In this document: one piece after another, positions 7,584 to 16,501 of the stretch
Numbering within the stretch: position 1 is the first letter of the stretch
Layout: each line of letters begins with the position of its first letter
Made by a program: the position numbers and the translations under genes
Assembly (NCBI GenBank): GCA_016791365.1
Contig: JAEUMT010000063.1
Location: 1-37,036 of the forward strand
Direction: 5' to 3'
Source of the DNA: Hyphomonadaceae bacterium
GTDB lineage: Bacteria; Pseudomonadota; Alphaproteobacteria; Caulobacterales; Aquidulcibacteraceae
Length of the DNA: 37,036 nt
Notes under the pieces: generated by a model
What the model saw: only the letters and a program-made list of their open reading frames with translations
Told to the model about the DNA's origin: nothing
Database searches by the model: none

Positions 7584-8068
7584 ACCGCGCGACGCCGCCA
7601 TCGCGCGAGCCGCACTACGGCGACAACGAAACCTATGGCTGGTCGGTGCGCGATTGCGCCATCGGCTTGATCAGCACGCTCTCGTCCTGGTGCGCGAAGC
7701 CGTTCGAGTTCAGAGGCGCCGCCAATGGGCGCGTCTGGTGCTTTGAAGCCGACTTCACCGATCGCGCGCAGCTCTTGTTCACCTCGGACAAAGGCGATGG
7801 CCGCATCGAACTCGCCGTGCACGAGACCAATTGGGTGCGGGCCGAGGTTTTCGTCGCCGACGCATTGGTATTCCGCTGCTGGCTCGAAGAAGCGTACGAG
7901 GAAAAGGAATTCTACCCGGACGGCTCCGACGGCCAACCCAATGCAGAGGGCGATGCGCCGGGCCGCATCTCAAAGCGCGGCGCCTGGCTTCAAATCCGCT
8001 GCGCCGATTTCCCCGGCGCGCCGGACCAGGGCAACGGCTATTGGAGTTTGGAAGACACGTTCGACTAA
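7580..8068 (+). CDS. Hypothetical acidic protein coupled to mlaF
   Basis: A 162-residue protein I do not recognise. GTG 7580 overlaps the mlaF stop as GTGA, so translational coupling is likely. There is no signal peptide or membrane segment, so it should be cytoplasmic. It is acidic, rich in Trp and aromatic residues, and contains four Cys (SSWC, VWCFEADF, VFRCWLEE, IRCADF). The alternation of short hydrophobic strands (RVWCFEADF, AQLLFTS, RIELAVHE, RAEVFVADALVFRCW) suggests a small beta-sheet fold. Its position behind mlaEF, where MlaD is expected in many genomes, suggests an accessory role, but it has no MCE features. The stop overlaps the convergent gene at 8065. Confidence 0.75.
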   Translation: MNRATPPSREPHYGDNETYGWSVRDCAIGLISTLSSWCAKPFEFRGAANGRVWCFEADFTDRAQLLFTSDKGDGRIELAVHETNWVRAEVFVADALVFRCWLEEAYEEKEFYPDGSDGQPNAEGDAPGRISKRGAWLQIRCADFPGAPDQGNGYWSLEDTFD

Positions 8069-8361
8069 ACGATAAAGTCGTACTTCTCTTTGAGCAGGTC
8101 TTTCACGGCCTGTGTCGGCTCTTCACCGTAACACGAGGCGATCACCCTGCCGTAGTCTTGAAGATCGATGATCCCATCGCCTTCAATGGATTTGAGAAAC
8201 GTCCGCTCGCGCGCGGCCGGCACATAGACGAAATAGTACGCCCAACGCCCCGTCGTATCCTTCGCTTTCAGCTTGTGAATGAGATGCGCGCTCCGGGCGA
8301 TGAGCTTTTCGGTGTACGAACGCTCCGGTCTTTTCGTCAGCGGCTTCTCAGTCGTGCTCAT
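8065..8361 (-). CDS. Conserved-looking small hypothetical protein
   Basis: A 98-residue soluble protein. The start ATG 8361 lies inside the end of the VOC gene (14-bp overlap); a longer frame upstream only reads the VOC gene out of frame. The segment RWAYYFVYVPAARERTFLK, followed by an acidic IDLQDYGRVIASCYGEEP stretch, looks like folded protein, and similar small proteins occur in alphaproteobacteria as far as I recall. No catalytic motif is visible. It is the last gene of the minus-strand group NUDIX, glutathione peroxidase, VOC, this gene. Function unknown. Confidence 0.75.
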   Translation of the reverse strand: MSTTEKPLTKRPERSYTEKLIARSAHLIHKLKAKDTTGRWAYYFVYVPAARERTFLKSIEGDGIIDLQDYGRVIASCYGEEPTQAVKDLLKEKYDFIV

Positions 8362-8776
8362 CGCGTGCTTCACCCGTGCCCGCGCTGACGCGGAACATGT
8401 GGCCATCGGGATGGCGCAGGTGAAACTCGCGGACACCCCAAGGTTCGTCTGTCGGCGGATAGGTAACAGTGTAACCGAGCGACAACGCCATGGCGTGCAG
8501 CGCATCGACCTCCGCCGGTGATTTCATCCACCAGCTCATCCAGACGCCGTCCGTCTCATCATTGCCTGGGAATTTCGGCATGATTGTGCCGCGCGATCCT
8601 TGCGCGCCGCGGCAGAGAAATATCTCGGCCTTCTCACTGCAAACCGCGCCAAAGCCAGGCTCAGCATCGCCGTCAGGCCAGATGAAACCGCGCCGCCATC
8701 CCAGCGCTTCAAACCATTTCTGACTTTCCACGATGCTGGAGACGTTCAGGATCGGCGTGAGCTGCTGGACTGGCAT
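8348..8776 (-). CDS. VOC family (glyoxalase/bleomycin-resistance-like) protein
   Basis: A 142-residue single-domain member of the vicinal oxygen chelate superfamily. It opens with LTPILNVSSIVESQKWFEALGW, the standard first beta-alpha unit, and closes with WGVREFHLRHPDGHMFRVS, the usual last strand pair. A metal-ligand Glu in the expected REFHLRHPDGH segment is visible, but family members vary widely and the substrate cannot be named. It starts seven bases after the glutathione peroxidase stop and overlaps the next gene by 14 bp, so it is part of one minus-strand transcription unit. Confidence 0.87.
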   Translation of the reverse strand: MPVQQLTPILNVSSIVESQKWFEALGWRRGFIWPDGDAEPGFGAVCSEKAEIFLCRGAQGSRGTIMPKFPGNDETDGVWMSWWMKSPAEVDALHAMALSLGYTVTYPPTDEPWGVREFHLRHPDGHMFRVSAGTGEARDEHD

Positions 8777-8783
8777 ATGCGCC

Positions 8784-9263
8784 TCACAATTTGCGTTGAA
8801 TCACCTTATCGAGCGCCTCGGGCTTCACCGTCGGCGCGAAGCGGCCGATGACTTTTCCGTCGCGATCGATCAGGAACTTGGTGAAATTCCACTTGATCCC
8901 GCGTCCGAGCAAACCGCCGCCCTTCGCCCGCGTGAGATAATCGTAGAGCGGATGCGCTTTGGGGCCATTGACGTCGATCTTGGCGAACATCGGGAACGTC
9001 ACGTCATACGTGAGCGAACAGAAATTCTTGATCTCGTTCGCGTCACCCGGCTCCTGCTTACCGAATTGGTTGCACGGAAAGCCGAGAACCTCGACGCCTT
9101 GCGCCGCATACTTTCGATGCAGTTCTTCGAGGCCCTTATACTGATAGGTGAAGCCGCATTGGCTGGCGGTGTTGACGATCAACAGCAGCTTGCCGCGATA
9201 CGCCCCGAGCGAACGCTCGGCGCCGTCAATATCCCGAGCGGTGAAGTCGTAAACGCTAGCCAT
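8784..9263 (-). CDS. Glutathione peroxidase family protein
   Basis: A 159-residue thiol peroxidase that reduces hydroperoxides using glutathione or, in many bacterial forms, thioredoxin. The peroxidatic Cys is at 36 (NTASQCGFT), with Gln70 in CNQFGKQEPG and Trp125-Asn126 in KWNFTKF completing the catalytic tetrad. Cys64 and Cys82 are additional; Cys82 could be the resolving Cys of thioredoxin-dependent members. Two adjacent ATGs exist (9266 and 9263). The second gives the family N-terminus and better spacing from GGGG. The start overlaps the NUDIX stop. Confidence 0.94.
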   Translation of the reverse strand: MASVYDFTARDIDGAERSLGAYRGKLLLIVNTASQCGFTYQYKGLEELHRKYAAQGVEVLGFPCNQFGKQEPGDANEIKNFCSLTYDVTFPMFAKIDVNGPKAHPLYDYLTRAKGGGLLGRGIKWNFTKFLIDRDGKVIGRFAPTVKPEALDKVIQRKL

Positions 9264-9673
9264 CATTGCCCCATCAATTTGCACGCGTCAGCGACGATTT
9301 TGGCGTGATCGAAAGCAAAGCGCACATTGCGCCAATCGGAAATGAACGCCGCCGCGGCCGCATCGGCGCCCGCCTTCACAACCAAGTCTATCGGCGCCAC
9401 CAGAAACGCCACGCTGACATTGTGCGCCCTGGGATCGCGATCCGGATCGGAATAGACGCCGATCAGCCGGTCAATCCGTCCGTCAATCCCGGTTTCTTCC
9501 TTGAGTTCACGTAAGGCCGCGGCCTCAACCGTCTCGCCACTCTCCACGAAGCCGCCCGGTAGCGCGTAACGATTTTGGAAAGGCTCGTTGGCGCGTCGGA
9601 TCAACAGCAAGCGACCCGCTGCGTCGAAGACGACGCAATCGACTGTCAGCGCGGGCGAATTCGGTTTCGTCAT
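9263..9673 (-). CDS. NUDIX hydrolase
   Basis: A 136-residue NUDIX protein hydrolysing nucleoside-diphosphate-linked substrates. The Nudix box runs from Gly41 to Ile63, with Glu47, Arg55, Glu56, Glu59 and Glu60 all in register. VDCVVFDAAGRLLLIRR and YALPGGFVESGE are typical of the ADP-ribose pyrophosphatase/MutT-like branch. ATG 9673 is chosen because the upstream open frame is Arg/Cys-rich and unlike the family. The gene heads the unit continuing into glutathione peroxidase and is divergent from radA, about 120 bp away. The exact substrate is unknown. Confidence 0.92.
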   Translation of the reverse strand: MTKPNSPALTVDCVVFDAAGRLLLIRRANEPFQNRYALPGGFVESGETVEAAALRELKEETGIDGRIDRLIGVYSDPDRDPRAHNVSVAFLVAPIDLVVKAGADAAAAAFISDWRNVRFAFDHAKIVADACKLMGQ

Positions 9674-9795
9674 TGCATCCGTGGTTGCGGCGCGGGCTTC
9701 GGAAGAGCAGCGGATGCAGCTCACGTATCGCCATGCCATGTGCGTTAGCAGACGGGTCGCGCTAGGCTCAACCCATAGGATTCGCCGGAGCCAGA

Positions 9796-11175
9796 ATGGC
9801 CAAGTCAGACCACATCTACACCTGCCAGGCCTGCGGCGCTGTCTGGGCCAAATGGGCAGGCAAGTGCGAAGCGTGCGGCGAGTGGAACACATTGATCGAG
9901 GAGACGGCGCGAACCGCTGTGCCTGGCGCGCTCGCGGGGCCGGTCGGCGGCAAGAAGAGCAAAGGCATCTCGTTCGTTGAACTGTCCGGAATCGGCGATC
10001 CGCCGCCGCGCATCGCCACCGGCATCTCGGAACTCGATCGCGTGTGCGGCGGCGGCCTGGTGCCGGCGTCGGCCATTCTCATCGGCGGAGATCCCGGCGT
10101 TGGAAAATCGACGTTGCTCCTGCAAGCCGCGGCATCACTCGCACGGGGCGGCGCCTCGGTCGCGTACGTCACCGGCGAGGAGGCCGAAGCGCAGGTGCAG
10201 GATCGCGCGCGTCGCCTCGGCGCGTCCGACGCCGCCGTACATCTCGCGGCGGAGACCGATCTTCGCAAAATCCTCGAAGGTCTGAAGACGCTGAAACCCG
10301 ACGTCGTCGTCATGGATTCGATCCAGACTGTCTGGGCCGATGGGGTTGAAGCGGCGCCTGGCACAGTGGCGCAAGTGCGCGCCTGCGCGCATGAATTGGT
10401 GCGCTTCGCCAAGAAGAGCGGCGCCGTGCTGATCCTCGTTGGTCACGTGACCAAGGACGGCCAAATCGCTGGCCCGCGCGTGGTGGAACACTTGGTCGAC
10501 GCGGTCATCTATTTTGAAGGCGAACGCGGACTTCCGTTTCGCATTCTCCGCGCCGTCAAGAACCGCTTCGGTCCGACTGACGAAATCGGCGTCTTCGAAA
10601 TGCTCGAACGGGGGCTCGTCGAAACGCCAAACCCCTCGGCGCTTTTTCTCGGCGAAGCAGGCGAACGTCCATCAGGCGCGGCCGTCTTCGCGGGCGTTGA
10701 GGGGTCGCGGCCAGTGCTCGTGGAAATCCAAGCGCTCGCGGCGCCGACCGCCTATGGCACGCCGCGACGCGCCGTCGTCGGCTGGGACTCCGCGCGCCTC
10801 GCCATGATCCTCGCCGTACTCGAAACCCGCTGCGGGCTGTCGTTCTCCGGACGCGATGTCTATCTTTCCGTCGCCGGCGGCCTGCGCATCACCGAACCCG
10901 CGGCGGACCTCGCCGTTGCCGCCGCGCTCATCTCCGCGCTCGCCGATCGGGCTTTGCCCAAGCAATGCGTCGTCTTCGGTGAGGTCGCGCTATCCGGCGA
11001 AGTCCGCCCCGCCGGCCGCAGCGATCTCCGGCTAAAGGAAGCGGCGAAGCTCGGCTTCACCAACGCCTTTTCGCCACCGCAAAAGAAGGTCAGCGGCGCC
11101 GGCGCCGTGAAGATCAAACAGATCAGCCACATCGCCGACCTCGCCGCCGCAATCGGCGTCGATGGCGTGGACTAG
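9796..11175 (+). CDS. radA: DNA repair protein RadA
   Basis: This 459-residue RecA-like ATPase promotes branch migration during recombination. The N-terminal zinc finger uses Cys10, Cys13, Cys24 and Cys27. Walker A GGDPGVGKST is at 97-106, Walker B near 169-174 (VVVMDS), and the RadA-specific KNRFG motif at 255-259. The C-terminal third is the Lon-protease-like domain typical of RadA. All expected domains are present and the length is normal. It starts the plus-strand run radA-cvpA-purF. Confidence 0.97.
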   Translation: MAKSDHIYTCQACGAVWAKWAGKCEACGEWNTLIEETARTAVPGALAGPVGGKKSKGISFVELSGIGDPPPRIATGISELDRVCGGGLVPASAILIGGDPGVGKSTLLLQAAASLARGGASVAYVTGEEAEAQVQDRARRLGASDAAVHLAAETDLRKILEGLKTLKPDVVVMDSIQTVWADGVEAAPGTVAQVRACAHELVRFAKKSGAVLILVGHVTKDGQIAGPRVVEHLVDAVIYFEGERGLPFRILRAVKNRFGPTDEIGVFEMLERGLVETPNPSALFLGEAGERPSGAAVFAGVEGSRPVLVEIQALAAPTAYGTPRRAVVGWDSARLAMILAVLETRCGLSFSGRDVYLSVAGGLRITEPAADLAVAAALISALADRALPKQCVVFGEVALSGEVRPAGRSDLRLKEAAKLGFTNAFSPPQKKVSGAGAVKIKQISHIADLAAAIGVDGVD

Positions 11176-11316
11176 CCCGAAAACGCTCGTTCCAACCTCG
11201 AAACAGCCGGCCGGGACTGCCCTTCCACCGCGCGTGGCGCCTTCCCAAGCCCCCCGACCGCGTCTAATCCAGTTCCCGTGGGACGCGCCCAGAAACGGGC
11301 GGCATGGGAGTGGCGA

Positions 11317-11916
11317 ATGGATCTCGGCTTCACCTGGTTCGACTTCGCCGCGCTCGTCGTTTTGGGCCTCTCCGGCGTCATGGCGTTCGCCCGCGGCCTC
11401 ATCCGCGAAGTGTTCTCAATCATCGCCTTTATTGGCGCGGCGATCGCGGCGGTGTTTTTCGCCGGCATGCTGCGGCCGATGGTTGAAAGCTTCACCCCCC
11501 TTTCCGGGCCTCTGGCATCCGTCGCCGCAGGGCTTTTGATCTTCCTGGTGGTGTTCGTCGTCATCACCGTCATCACCTCGACGGTGGCGAAAACCGCCCA
11601 TCAATCCACTGAAATCGGCTCTTTTGACCGCGCCGCGGGCCTCGCGTTCGGCGTCCTGCGGGGCGTGTTGGTCGTGTCTTTGTTCGTGCTGCTGATGCGC
11701 CAGACGACGGTACAGGAAAGCACCGAGCCCGCCGATCCAATGCAGGGCGCTATACGCGGCGCGCGAACCTATCCTATCTATGACAGCGTAGCGTCCGCTC
11801 TCGAAGCAGTGCTTCCGCAGGCCCGTGATCGGGCCCGTGATATAATCGACCGTCGTGAGGGCGAGTCGGCGCCGATTCCGCCGCCTGAGCCCGCAACAAC
11901 CCAGGCCCAGCCTTAA
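11317..11916 (+). CDS. cvpA: CvpA family membrane protein
   Basis: A 199-residue protein with four hydrophobic segments near residues 8-27, 31-50, 64-86 and 103-122, followed by a soluble, Pro-rich C-terminal tail. FDFAALVVLGLSGVMAFARGLIREVFSI is cut here: the key parts are the N-terminal TM helix and the ARGLIREVFS turn, which are the CvpA signature. CvpA lies next to purF in many proteobacteria and is linked to colicin V production and envelope stress; its molecular role is unclear. The start is ATG 11317 after GGGAGTGGCGA; upstream in-frame ATG 11278 adds a non-family basic extension. The purF start follows after 26 bp. Confidence 0.9.
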   Translation: MDLGFTWFDFAALVVLGLSGVMAFARGLIREVFSIIAFIGAAIAAVFFAGMLRPMVESFTPLSGPLASVAAGLLIFLVVFVVITVITSTVAKTAHQSTEIGSFDRAAGLAFGVLRGVLVVSLFVLLMRQTTVQESTEPADPMQGAIRGARTYPIYDSVASALEAVLPQARDRARDIIDRREGESAPIPPPEPATTQAQP

Positions 11917-11942
11917 TTCGAAGGGGCCAACCTGAGGACCAT

Positions 11943-13469
11943 ATGACCGCCGAGCGCCCCTCCCTCCACTTTCAGACGGCGCCCGGAGACCCGGTCGACA
12001 AATGGGAATTCGACGACAAGCCCCGCGAGGAATGCGGCGTGTTTGGCGTTTTCGGTTCGGAAGACGCCTCGGTCCTGACAGCGCTCGGCCTGCACGGCCT
12101 CCAGCATCGCGGCCAGGAAGGCTGCGGCATCGTCAGCTATGACGGCGATCGCTTCTACCACGAACGCTATCTCGGCCTCGTCGGCGAGCACTTCGCGGGC
12201 GGCGACGTGCCCGAGCGCCTGCCGGGTTGGGCCGCGATCGGCCACACGCGCTACGCCACCGCCGGCGGCACCATCCTCCGCAACGTTCAGCCGCTCTTCG
12301 CCGACCTTGCGCTTGGCGGCTTTGCCGTCGCCCACAACGGCAATCTGACCAACGCCGTCGATCTCAGAAACCGCCTCGTCCAGAACGGCTCGATCTTCCA
12401 ATCGACCTCGGACACAGAGTGCATTCTGCAGCTCATCGCCAAGTCGAAGCGCCCGCGCGTAGTCGAACGCTTCGTCGAAGCGCTGCACGACATCCAGGGC
12501 GCCTACGCGCTCGTCGCGCTCACCGAAAACATGATGATCGGCGCGCGCGATCCGATCGGCATCCGCCCGCTTGTGCTCGGCGAGAGCGCCGGCGCGATGA
12601 TCCTCGCCTCCGAAACCTGCGCGCTCGATATGATTGGCGCGACCTTCGTTCGCGCGATCGAGCCGGGTGAAGTCGTCGTCGTCACACGCGGCAAGGACGG
12701 CAAGGTCTCCATCGAGAGCCACTTCCCGTTCCCCCGCCGCAAAGCGCGTCCGTGCATCTTCGAGTTCGTCTATTTCGCGCGCCCGGACTCAGTCATCGAA
12801 GGCCGCAGCGTCTATGACATCCGCAAGCGCATGGGCCGCAGGCTCGCGCAGGAAACCGGCGTCAAAGCCGACGTCATCGTACCGGTGCCAGACTCAGGCG
12901 TGCCCGCCGCCATGGGTTTCGCCGCCGAGAGCGGCATCCCCTACGAACTCGGCATCATCCGCAACCATTATGTCGGCCGCACCTTCATCCAGCCAAAACA
13001 AGAAATCCGCGCCCTCGGCGTACGTTTGAAACATTCCGCCAATCGCGACGTCATCGCCGGCAAGCGCGTCGTGCTGGTGGACGATTCCATCGTGCGCGGC
13101 ACGACCTCCCGCAAGATCGTGCAGATGGTGCGCGAAGCCGGCGCCAAGGAAGTTCACTTCCGCAGCGCCTCGCCGCCGATCAAGTTTCCGGACTTCTACG
13201 GCATCGACATGCCCGTCATCGCCGATCTGATGGCCGCGCAAATGACGCTCGAAGAAATGCGTAAATCACTCGGCGTCGATAGTCTGGGTTTCCTCTCGGT
13301 CGATGGGCTTTATTCGGCGATGGGCGAAAAGAAGCGCGACGCCGCCAACCCGCAATACACAGACCACGCCTTCACCGGAAACTACCCGACGCCGCTCTTC
13401 GACTACGACGCCGCGAACCCGGGACGCGAAGGTCAGCTGCCGCTGATCACTGAAGACGCCGCCGAATGA
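11943..13469 (+). CDS. purF: Amidophosphoribosyltransferase (PurF)
   Basis: A 508-residue enzyme of the first committed step of purine synthesis, converting PRPP and glutamine to phosphoribosylamine. The N-terminal nucleophile is Cys31 in EECGVFGVFG, preceded by a 30-residue propeptide that must be removed. HGLQHRGQEGCG and HNGNLTNA belong to the glutaminase domain. The PRPP-binding loop VVLVDDSIVRGTT lies near residues 375-387. No Fe-S cysteine set was confirmed by eye. GAGGACC precedes the start. The stop overlaps the next ATG by four bases. Confidence 0.97.
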   Translation: MTAERPSLHFQTAPGDPVDKWEFDDKPREECGVFGVFGSEDASVLTALGLHGLQHRGQEGCGIVSYDGDRFYHERYLGLVGEHFAGGDVPERLPGWAAIGHTRYATAGGTILRNVQPLFADLALGGFAVAHNGNLTNAVDLRNRLVQNGSIFQSTSDTECILQLIAKSKRPRVVERFVEALHDIQGAYALVALTENMMIGARDPIGIRPLVLGESAGAMILASETCALDMIGATFVRAIEPGEVVVVTRGKDGKVSIESHFPFPRRKARPCIFEFVYFARPDSVIEGRSVYDIRKRMGRRLAQETGVKADVIVPVPDSGVPAAMGFAAESGIPYELGIIRNHYVGRTFIQPKQEIRALGVRLKHSANRDVIAGKRVVLVDDSIVRGTTSRKIVQMVREAGAKEVHFRSASPPIKFPDFYGIDMPVIADLMAAQMTLEEMRKSLGVDSLGFLSVDGLYSAMGEKKRDAANPQYTDHAFTGNYPTPLFDYDAANPGREGQLPLITEDAAE

Positions 13470-14185
13470 GCAGCGCAAAAACGAAACGCATCGCGCTCGT
13501 CACCGGCGCGTCGCGCGGCATTGGCCGCGCTGTTGCGCTTGAACTGGCCCGTCAGAACTGGCGCGTCATCGCTGTGGCCCGTGCGCAAAAGGCGCTGGAA
13601 AAACTCGACGACGACATTCGCGCGCTTGGCGGCGAAGCAACCTTGATCCCACTCGATCTGCGCGATGGCTCGGCGATTGATCAATTGGCGGCGCCGTTGT
13701 TCGAGCGCTTCGGCAAGCTCGACGGCCTCGCCGCCTGCGCGGGCGCGTTGGGTTCGCTGACGCCGGCGCATCAAGCCACACCGTCCATTATGGACGAAAC
13801 GATCAGCGTCAACTTCATGGCCAACCAACGGCTCATCCGCGCGCTGCATCCGCTGTTGCGCGAGTCAGATGCGGGACGCGCCGTGTTCCTGACCTCCGGC
13901 GCCTCGAAAAACCCGCGCGCGTACTGGGCGCCCTACGCCGCTTCGAAAGCCGCGCTCGACGCGCTGGTGATGTCGTGGGCGGCGGAAATCGGCAACATCA
14001 CGCCAATGCGCGCCAACCTCTTCAATCCGGGCCCGGTGCGCACCTCCATGCGCGCCAAGGCATTTCCCGGCGAAGACCCGATGACGCTGCCTACGCCGGA
14101 GGAAGTCGCGCCCGACATCGTCGCGATGCTGCAGCCAGGCTACACAGAGAACGGCGCATGGGTGCAGTTCGAACGGCGCAGCTGA
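13466..14185 (+). CDS. SDR family oxidoreductase
   Basis: A 239-residue short-chain dehydrogenase/reductase. The NAD(P)-binding TGASRGIG is at 13-20. The catalytic Ser is at 144 and the YAASK motif places Tyr157 and Lys161 correctly. CAGALG replaces the usual NNAG motif (residues 91-96), as in some classical SDRs. It starts in an ATGA overlap with purF and is the last gene of that run; a 589-bp non-coding gap follows. The substrate is unknown. A homologous SDR following purF occurs in related genomes to my recollection, but I could not check this. Confidence 0.93.
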   Translation: MSSAKTKRIALVTGASRGIGRAVALELARQNWRVIAVARAQKALEKLDDDIRALGGEATLIPLDLRDGSAIDQLAAPLFERFGKLDGLAACAGALGSLTPAHQATPSIMDETISVNFMANQRLIRALHPLLRESDAGRAVFLTSGASKNPRAYWAPYAASKAALDALVMSWAAEIGNITPMRANLFNPGPVRTSMRAKAFPGEDPMTLPTPEEVAPDIVAMLQPGYTENGAWVQFERRS

Positions 14186-14774
14186 TCGACCACTCCCGGA
14201 TGGCGCGCGGCGCTAGTCAGATATCCATAGATACAAGCGCGGCGAAGGCCGCGCCCCTTCTCCTGGTTAAGGAGAAGGTGGCCGCGAAGCGGACGGATGA
14301 GGTTTACGGCAGCCGGCAGAATTGAACGCCACATGCCACCAACACCGGCAAACCTCACCCGTCATGCGCTGCGCGCACTGACTCCCTCTCCGGGAGAGGG
14401 GACAAACCACGGACATATCCCAATCAATCCGACCGCGCTGAAACAGAGTCACACTCTCCCCGTTCCGCATCACGGAGGGGCTCAACGGAATTCCAGCCCG
14501 ATCAGCGACGCGGAATGCGGTTGGAGCGAGGTTTTGCTGGCGGGGATGAAACCGTCGGGTCTGCGAGGCTGGAAACTCGTACTCGCCGTTGGCTGATAGT
14601 TCACGGATCGAACAGGTCCGCCGGGCTAGAGGCTAGCGATAAAGCAATCGCGGGAACGCGGAGACGAACGTGTCTCCTCAAACCCTTCGCTACACGCACG
14701 AACGAACCCGCGTTCCCGCCCTCCACTCAAGGGGCTCACGGATCACACCGCACCTTGCTAGAAGGCGCATAGCG
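14186..14774. repeat. Non-coding gap with inverted repeats
   Basis: This 589-bp stretch has no credible gene in any frame. A pair of inverted half-elements lies at 14254-14306 and 14350-14402. Each half combines a small hairpin (CCTTCTCC..GGAGAAGG, CCCTCTCC..GGAGAGGG) with a TGAGGTTT or AAACCTCA edge. A third structure has perfect 12-bp arms GCGGGAACGCGG (14650-14661) and its inverse (14708-14719), with GGAGAC/GTCTCC nested inside (14660-14677). The last structure lies 55 bp upstream of the next gene and could influence its expression. No promoter was identified with confidence. Confidence 0.7.
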
Positions 14775-15971
14775 ATGACTCACGCCCGCACGCTCCCATT
14801 GCCGTTCGACGCCATCATCATCGGTGGCGGCGCGGCCGGACTTTACTGCGCACTGCATGCCGGCCGGCGTGGCAAGCGCGTGCTGGTGATCGAACACAAT
14901 GACGAAGTCGGCGCGAAAATCCTCATTTCAGGCGGCGGCCGCTGCAACTTCACCAATCTCAATGTCGCGCCCGATCGCTTCCTCTCCGCCAATCCGCACT
15001 TCGCGCGCTCGGCTCTGACGCGCCACACGCAGCACGATTTCATCGCGCTCGTCCAAAAGCACGGCATTCCGTTCTACGAGAAAACGCTCGGCCAGCTCTT
15101 CTGCGACGGCCCACGCTCGGCCCGCCGTATCGTGCGAATGCTGCTCGACGAATGCGCCGAAGGCCGCGTCGCGATCAGCACGCAGTGTCGCGTTACGCAC
15201 GTTGCGCGCGCCGAGAAGTTTAAGGTGGAGACCACGCACGGCGCATTCGAAAGTCCCGCCTTGATCATCGCGACCGGCGGCCTACCGATCCCGAAACTGG
15301 GCGCCACCGGTTTTGCGTTCGACATCGCCAAACAGTTCAACGTCCCTGTCGTCGAAACGCGCCCGGCCCTAGTGCCGCTGACATTCGGCGAGGTCGATCT
15401 TGCCTGGATGAAGCCGCTGAGCGGCATCTCGGCTGATGTGACGGCGCGGATCGGCCAAGCGGCGTTCCGCGAAGCTGCGCTCTTTACCCATCGTGGCCTC
15501 TCCGGCCCCTCGATCCTGCAAATCTCATCCTATTGGCGCGCGGGCGCACCCATCGAACTCGACTGGCTGCCCGACGCCGCGCCGGACATCCTCACACGGC
15601 GCAAACGTGAACGGCCCAAGGCGCAGCTCAAGACCGTTCTCGCCGGTCTCCTCTCCGACCGGCTCGCGGCTGCGCTGGGCGAACACCTGCCGCAAGGCGT
15701 CATCGGCGACATGAAGGACGCTGCGCTCATCGAAACCGCGCAAAAGCTGAAAGCCTGGCCGCTCACGCCGATTGGCACGGAAGGCTACGCCAAAGCCGAA
15801 GTCATGGCCGGCGGCATCGACACCAACGCGCTCTCACAACAGAGCATGGAAACGCGCGCCGTCCCCGGCCTTTATTTCATCGGCGAGGCCGTTGACGTCA
15901 CCGGCTGGCTCGGCGGCTACAATTTTCAATGGGCGTGGTCGAGCGGCTGGGCGGCCGCTCAGTCCCTCTGA
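14775..15971 (+). CDS. BaiN/HI0933-like NAD(P)/FAD-dependent oxidoreductase
   Basis: A 398-residue flavoprotein. The FAD Rossmann motif IIIGGGAAGLYCA is at 14-26, followed by the acidic end of strand 2 (VIEHN). ISGGGRCNFTN (about 51-61) is the family hallmark. The C-terminal FIGEAVDVTGWLGGYNFQWAWSSG closes the FAD site. The family (YhiN, BaiN) is widespread and mostly uncharacterised; BaiN of gut clostridia acts in bile acid metabolism, but that function cannot be transferred here. ATG 14775 is chosen because the longer frame upstream runs through the repeat structure at 14650-14719. Its end overlaps the convergent gene by 13 bp. Confidence 0.92.
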   Translation: MTHARTLPLPFDAIIIGGGAAGLYCALHAGRRGKRVLVIEHNDEVGAKILISGGGRCNFTNLNVAPDRFLSANPHFARSALTRHTQHDFIALVQKHGIPFYEKTLGQLFCDGPRSARRIVRMLLDECAEGRVAISTQCRVTHVARAEKFKVETTHGAFESPALIIATGGLPIPKLGATGFAFDIAKQFNVPVVETRPALVPLTFGEVDLAWMKPLSGISADVTARIGQAAFREAALFTHRGLSGPSILQISSYWRAGAPIELDWLPDAAPDILTRRKRERPKAQLKTVLAGLLSDRLAAALGEHLPQGVIGDMKDAALIETAQKLKAWPLTPIGTEGYAKAEVMAGGIDTNALSQQSMETRAVPGLYFIGEAVDVTGWLGGYNFQWAWSSGWAAAQSL

Positions 15972-16501
15972 GGCGCAAATCGCATCGCCGCCCACGCGAT
16001 CGGAATGCCGACGAGCACGGTGTGCGCAAAAATCGTAACCGGGATCATCCACGGATAATTCGCATCCCACCGTGGGCGAATGTCGCTGAAAGAGTCGCGC
16101 AAGCGCCCGGTGATTTCGCCAATGCTTGACGCGAAATGCCCCGCGCCGCCGGCAGCCGACAATGGCGCAACGACATAGTTCATCGCAACATACAGCACGA
16201 GCCCGTAGATGAAGCCCCAGAGCACCCACTTCTGCGTCAGCACACCGAAACTCCGAGACGCGAGCATGTAGGCAGCCGCCATCAGCGTCGCGAGTCCGAA
16301 GTGCGTGACGAGGCCAAGCAGCGCTGTATTCCAGCCGCCAGCACTCGATGCGTCGCGGCCGATCCAGCCGGACGCCACGGACTGTAGCACTTCTTGTGGC
16401 GTCAACCCGTAGCTTACGGGGCCATAGGCGACGAACGCGTACACGATATCGAGAGCGCCGGCGATCAAGCCGCCCAGCAAGATTCCCCAAAGCATTCGCA
16501 T
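15959..16501 (-). CDS. Hypothetical membrane protein with four helices
   Basis: A 180-residue protein with four hydrophobic segments: about residues 3-23, 60-82, 93-117 and 150-170. It is probably an inner-membrane protein. The N-terminal GILLGGLIAGALDIVYAF pattern is shared by several uncharacterised bacterial membrane proteins, so it may be conserved, but I cannot assign a family. ATG 16501 follows GGAGG with a spacing of nine; an in-frame ATG at 16522 has no such site. It lies downstream of der on the same strand. Confidence 0.78.
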   Translation of the reverse strand: MRMLWGILLGGLIAGALDIVYAFVAYGPVSYGLTPQEVLQSVASGWIGRDASSAGGWNTALLGLVTHFGLATLMAAAYMLASRSFGVLTQKWVLWGFIYGLVLYVAMNYVVAPLSAAGGAGHFASSIGEITGRLRDSFSDIRPRWDANYPWMIPVTIFAHTVLVGIPIAWAAMRFAPQRD

